Positions 6,271-8,779 of a DNA stretch of 8,779 nucleotides are shown here, in pieces; the stretch's first letter is position 1; each line of letters opens with the position of its first letter. The DNA is from Bacteroidales bacterium (GTDB lineage: Bacteria > Bacteroidota > Bacteroidia > Bacteroidales > UBA932). The stretch is taken from NCBI GenBank assembly GCA_023230265.1, contig JALNXR010000073.1, forward strand, positions 1 through 8,779, read 5' to 3'. The notes beneath the pieces are model-generated. The model worked only from the letters and a program-made list of their open reading frames with translations, had not been told where the DNA came from and ran no database searches. A program made the position numbers and the translations under genes.

Positions 6271-6744
6271 TCATTTCTTAATTGTTATTTCCATAGGCAA
6301 ATATTTTATCCCGTTTTCCTCACACATAATGTCCGTCTCAACAAATCCCATTTTCTTATAAATTGGGATCGAATAAGGTGAAGCATGTACATAAAACTTT
6401 TTAAGATCAGGTTCTCTTTTAATGATTTCTTTTAGTGATTCGTTAAAAAGACCTTTAGCAATTCCTTGTCCCTGATATATTTTATCTACAAAAAGCAACG
6501 AAATGAATTTATTATCTCTAATCTCAATCATTCCAACCAATATTGAATCTTTAAAGGCGATCCAAATATTTGTCTGGATAATTTGTCTTTCAGCAATTTT
6601 AGCAGGTTGTATCCAATCATTAAAGAACTTATTTCCTTCATCGCAATAATCCATCGAAATATACTCATCATATACCCTTTTTATCAGTTTAGAAATCATT
6701 TCTTCCTGGCCGGGTTTGTATTTTTCTATTTTTATGGTTCTCAT
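6271..6744 (-). CDS. GNAT-family N-acetyltransferase
   Basis: A 157-residue protein of typical GNAT length. Motif A, the acetyl-CoA pyrophosphate site, is at 81-100 (ISLLFVDKIYQGQGIAKGLF, with Q91-G92-Q93-G94-I95-A96). Motif B is about 121-134 (ASPYSIPIYKKMGF), with Tyr129 in the position often used as general acid. The N-terminal LIKRVYDEYISMDYCDEG (about 20-37) is the acceptor-side helix pair. The acceptor substrate cannot be told; a small amine or drug is possible but unproven. The region before the ATG and its first 22 codons are duplicated at 3421-3538. It lies 80 bases after the hydrolase stop, and 38 bases before the DUF4143 remnant. Its first 65 coding bases differ from the broken copy only at two synonymous sites. 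Confidence 0.9.
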   Translation of the reverse strand: MRTIKIEKYKPGQEEMISKLIKRVYDEYISMDYCDEGNKFFNDWIQPAKIAERQIIQTNIWIAFKDSILVGMIEIRDNKFISLLFVDKIYQGQGIAKGLFNESLKEIIKREPDLKKFYVHASPYSIPIYKKMGFVETDIMCEENGIKYLPMEITIKK

Positions 6745-6797
6745 TATAAAATAATTGAGATATGCAAAACTCTTTTTACTTGAAACCCTTATTGGCT
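6680..6797. repeat. 118-bp direct repeat, copy B
   Basis: This copy belongs to the intact GNAT gene: it spans codons 1-22 and the upstream leader back to near the hydrolase stop. It matches 3421-3538 with 3 mismatches and no gaps. The outer ends are close in both copies (a TGCGTG follows on the plus strand with a one-base offset). Confidence 0.92.
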
Positions 6798-6824
6798 CAT
6801 TGCGTGTAGGCCGATGGTTATATT

Positions 6825-7748
6825 CTATTCTTTCAATTTCTTTTTAACAAAATCTACTATTTCGGCCATGGCTTCTGTAGCTTCCCTGAACATAGGGGCT
6901 AATAACGGGTAACAATGTAACATTCCTTTACCGGCTCTGAATTGGATATCAACACCTGCTTCTTTTGATTTTAAATAAAATTTTTCTCCATCCTCAAACA
7001 ACTCATCGTCTTCTCCGGCATTAATAAAAATCGATGGAAGCCCGTTTAAATCTCCATACAATGGTGAAATTAGCGGATTATCTGCTTTATTATCTCCGAC
7101 ATAGTAATTACTAAAAACAGTCCATGAGTTTAATGGTGCAGGTGATAATTTGTTTTTTGTCTTATACGATTCGCTTGAACATATTAAATCAGTCCAGGGG
7201 GAAATAGCAACTCCGGCAATTGGCATTGGAATGTTTCTCTCCTTTAATGCCAAAAGAGTTGCCAAACATAAGCCTCCTCCTGCTGATTCACCTGCAATTA
7301 ATATGTTTTCCGGCTTAAATCCAGAAGAAAGAAGCCATTTGTATATTTTCACAGAATCATCCAGGGCTGCAGGAAAAGGATGTTCAGGTGCAAGCCTGTA
7401 TTCAAAAATCAGGTTTTGAACTCCGGTATTCCTTGCAAATTTTGAGATTAATCCCCGATGGTCACTACATGAGCCTGATACATACCCACCGCCATGAACA
7501 TACAAAATAACTTTATTGGTATTTGAATCTTTGGGTATTAACCATTCAGATTTAATTCCTTCTATGAATTGCTCGCTAATAGTAATGTCCCGGGGAATCC
7601 TGGAGTATTTACCTGCTCCTTTCTCACAACGTTCTCTAAAACCAATTATAGAAGTATCAGAATCGAAAACTTCTTTTTTCAATTTTCCTCGAAATAAATG
7701 TCTATTCCTCATTAAGAAATTGAGCATCTTACTTTTAAAACTTGTCAT
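6825..7748 (-). CDS. alpha/beta hydrolase, hormone-sensitive lipase (family IV) esterase
   Basis: A 307-residue hydrolase of the alpha/beta hydrolase_3 (HSL, bacterial family IV) group. The oxyanion motif HGGG is at 85-88 (LYVHGGGYVSGS), the nucleophile is Ser155 in GESAGG (153-158), the acid is probably Asp248 in DELFED, and the base His278 in MLHCY. The YRLAPEHPFPAALDD segment (118-131) is also diagnostic. No signal peptide is obvious; residues 1-30 are basic and amphipathic and may form the cap. It probably hydrolyses short acyl esters in the cytoplasm; the natural substrate is unknown. The gene starts 30 bases after the DUF6144 stop, so the two probably form an operon. The start ATG has a purine-rich AGGGAA directly before it, too close to be a normal Shine-Dalgarno. 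Confidence 0.93.
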   Translation of the reverse strand: MTSFKSKMLNFLMRNRHLFRGKLKKEVFDSDTSIIGFRERCEKGAGKYSRIPRDITISEQFIEGIKSEWLIPKDSNTNKVILYVHGGGYVSGSCSDHRGLISKFARNTGVQNLIFEYRLAPEHPFPAALDDSVKIYKWLLSSGFKPENILIAGESAGGGLCLATLLALKERNIPMPIAGVAISPWTDLICSSESYKTKNKLSPAPLNSWTVFSNYYVGDNKADNPLISPLYGDLNGLPSIFINAGEDDELFEDGEKFYLKSKEAGVDIQFRAGKGMLHCYPLLAPMFREATEAMAEIVDFVKKKLKE

Positions 7749-7778
7749 TTCCCTACTTTATTAAATGCAGTGTGGTCC

Positions 7779-8312
7779 TTAATATTGAATTGCTTCTAAG
7801 GGAATAATTTTCATCAGACAAATGTCATCACCCATTTTCACGCTCTTCAAAAGCTCAACATCTACTTTGCAACCAAATGCTTTTTCAAAAATAACTTTAC
7901 TGTAACCTGTCGTACATTGGCACCAGGTATTTGTTTCTAATTTATCAACATCGGCAAGCATCGGACACGGACAATAAGGAAACTGCAAATACAGTTCACC
8001 ATTGCTAAAAGATAGTCCGGCGGCCTTTGCTTTGTCGTGGCTGGCAAATTCTTCTAAACTGGAAGATAAATCAACTAATTCTTTTAGTAAAGCTAATTTT
8101 TCGTCCATGCCATAACCACATTGACAATTCATCCTTATTTTTTTTATTGTTGATTTGTCAAAATTATCCTCCAACCTTTTCATCGTGTTTTTTACCCAGG
8201 TTGGATTATTTTCTTTATCCCCATTTACAATTTTCAGAGCAATCTCTTTGCCGCTCTCAGCTTTTACTGCATTGTATATGACTTGCTCCTGAATTTTTCT
8301 AATATCAAACAT
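7779..8312 (-). CDS. cysteine-rich DUF6144-type protein, function unknown
   Basis: A 177-residue soluble protein. I place the start at the ATG at 8312 (MFDIRKIQEQ); an in-frame TTG 8 codons earlier (8336) is less likely because it falls within the A/T-rich leader. Eight cysteines are visible, most in pairs: NCQCGYGM (C63, C65), YCPCPML (C114, C116), WCQCTTGYSK (C131, C133), FGCKV (C148), and DDICLMKI (C165). The ending G-D-D-x-C-x-x-K-I resembles the end of the V4R/ATC-hydrolase-like fold. The paired C-x-C motifs suggest a bound metal or disulfides, but no catalytic role is established. It is followed after 30 bases by the HSL esterase. An independent transcription start is likely, because a terminator hairpin stands between it and the methyltransferase. 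Confidence 0.75.
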   Translation of the reverse strand: MFDIRKIQEQVIYNAVKAESGKEIALKIVNGDKENNPTWVKNTMKRLEDNFDKSTIKKIRMNCQCGYGMDEKLALLKELVDLSSSLEEFASHDKAKAAGLSFSNGELYLQFPYCPCPMLADVDKLETNTWCQCTTGYSKVIFEKAFGCKVDVELLKSVKMGDDICLMKIIPLEAIQY

Positions 8313-8324
8313 TGTAATTATATT

Positions 8325-8337
8325 TTTGTTAAACAAA
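8325..8337. promoter_or_regulatory. palindrome TTTGTT-A-AACAAA upstream of the DUF6144 gene
   Basis: Perfect 6-bp arms around a single central base, ending 12 bases before the DUF6144 ATG. Its core resembles the TTTG-TTA-CAAA palindrome before the AraC gene. It may be an operator, but short A/T palindromes are common in such sequence. Confidence 0.25.
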
Positions 8338-8346
8338 CTTGATTAA

Positions 8347-8383
8347 AAACAATTCTCCTCTTGGCTTTAAAGGAAAATTGTTT
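8347..8383 (-). terminator. rho-independent-type terminator after the methyltransferase
   Basis: AAACAATT (8347-8354) pairs with AATTGTTT (8376-8383); after one mismatch the stem continues with TCC/GGA, closing on a 13-base loop. In the transcribed direction the stem is followed by a T-run (the minus strand reads AATTGTTTTTAATC). It lies 19 bases after the methyltransferase stop and before the DUF6144 leader. The stem is A/T-rich, so strength is uncertain. Confidence 0.62.
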
Positions 8384-8402
8384 GATTTCAAATTATTGCG
8401 CA

Positions 8403-8779
8403 TTATGTTCTCTTTTTGGCTATTACATATCCAAAACTCACCCATCTGCCATTATCAACTTTTAATGTCATGGGATCTCCCTCCGGGTTAATTATGCAGA
8501 AAGGATCATATTTTACATATTCATCCCACCATAACTTTGCATCGGGTGCATAATCTGCTTCGACTATTTCAAATCCTGCTTTTATAACAAATTCTTTAGT
8601 TTTTGATATACTGCTAAAGCAATCATTCCATGGGTCTTCTGGTTGAGATACATATGGTATCAAATCTTCCGGCAATTCGTTTTCCAAATGCATAGGCTCT
8701 CCCAATCCAAATATGCCTCCTGGTTTCAAAATCCTATAAATCTCTTCAAGTGCATCTAAATAACCTCTCTCTCCATATT
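8403..8779 (-). CDS. SAM-dependent methyltransferase, C-terminal part (5' end outside window)
   Basis: The visible 124 residues are open through the window edge, so the true start is upstream; an internal TTG at 8729 is just the leucine of the conserved LKPGG. The first visible segment, YGERGYLDALEEIYRILKPG followed by GIFGLGEPM, is the class I methyltransferase motif in which a strand follows R-x-L-K-P-G-G. The glycine-rich SAM-binding motif I is outside the window. The C-terminal half (WWDEYVKYDPFCIINPEGDP, later GRWVSFGYVIAKKR) resembles methyltransf_11-type small-molecule methylases, ending in the family's terminal FGYVIAxK strand. The substrate cannot be inferred. A hairpin terminator follows, so the gene belongs to a separate upstream transcript. 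Confidence 0.85.
   Translation of the reverse strand, partial: YGERGYLDALEEIYRILKPGGIFGLGEPMHLENELPEDLIPYVSQPEDPWNDCFSSISKTKEFVIKAGFEIVEADYAPDAKLWWDEYVKYDPFCIINPEGDPMTLKVDNGRWVSFGYVIAKKRT

Noticed and set aside
3421..6797. Composite transposon with insertion sequence ends
   Set aside because: The 118-bp repeats are part of a GNAT gene and its leader. They have no terminal inverted repeats and no transposase is present in the window.
8313..8336. TTG start that would add 8 residues to the DUF6144 protein
   Set aside because: The added residues come from the A/T-rich leader, and an ATG follows directly with a normal-looking N-terminal helix.
1..8779. CRISPR array, tRNA or rRNA genes
   Set aside because: No regularly spaced short repeats, no cloverleaf sequence with a CCA-ready acceptor, and no conserved rRNA segment was seen on either strand.

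Overview
The window is an AT-rich stretch of bacterial chromosome that most resembles a Bacteroidota (Bacteroidales-like) genome. The reasons are A-rich start regions that mostly lack Shine-Dalgarno sequences, two exact matches to the Bacteroidota -7 promoter element TAnnTTTG, and the protein families present (a DUF6597-type AraC regulator, a C-terminal scrap of a DUF4143 ATPase, a small STAS/SpoIIAA-like protein). Taxonomy is inferred from style; no rRNA or other marker is present. All recognisable genes lie on the minus strand, so gene order reads from high to low coordinates.

Region 1 (8779 to 6825): the C-terminal end of a SAM-dependent methyltransferase, a hairpin-plus-T-run terminator, a cysteine-rich protein of the DUF6144 type, and an HSL-family alpha/beta hydrolase 30 bases behind it. 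Region 2 (6800 to 3366): an intact GNAT acetyltransferase, a decayed C-terminal fragment of a DUF4143 ATPase, an AraC-family regulator, and a two-gene DrrA/DrrB-type ABC exporter. This region is bounded on both sides by copies of one 118-bp sequence (97% identical), which carries the GNAT upstream region and its first 22 codons. The downstream copy is attached to a broken GNAT gene of 39 codons. Region 3 (3261 to 1): a small STAS-like protein, an intergenic pair of hairpins, a flavodoxin with an export-type N-terminus, and a UvrA paralogue of the short (DrrC/UvrA2-like) class, which starts 5 bases after the flavodoxin and runs off the window about 60 residues before its expected end.

Taken together this looks like an accessory region with a small-molecule or drug-defence flavour: an AraC switch upstream of a Drr-type exporter, with a short UvrA paralogue, an acetyltransferase, an esterase and a methyltransferase nearby. 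That shared role is inferred from family membership and proximity; nothing in the sequence proves it. The best-supported unusual observations are the 118-bp direct repeat enclosing the exporter unit, the two gene remnants, and strong Shine-Dalgarno sequences on the exporter genes only. I did not find a clear novel defence or mobile system.
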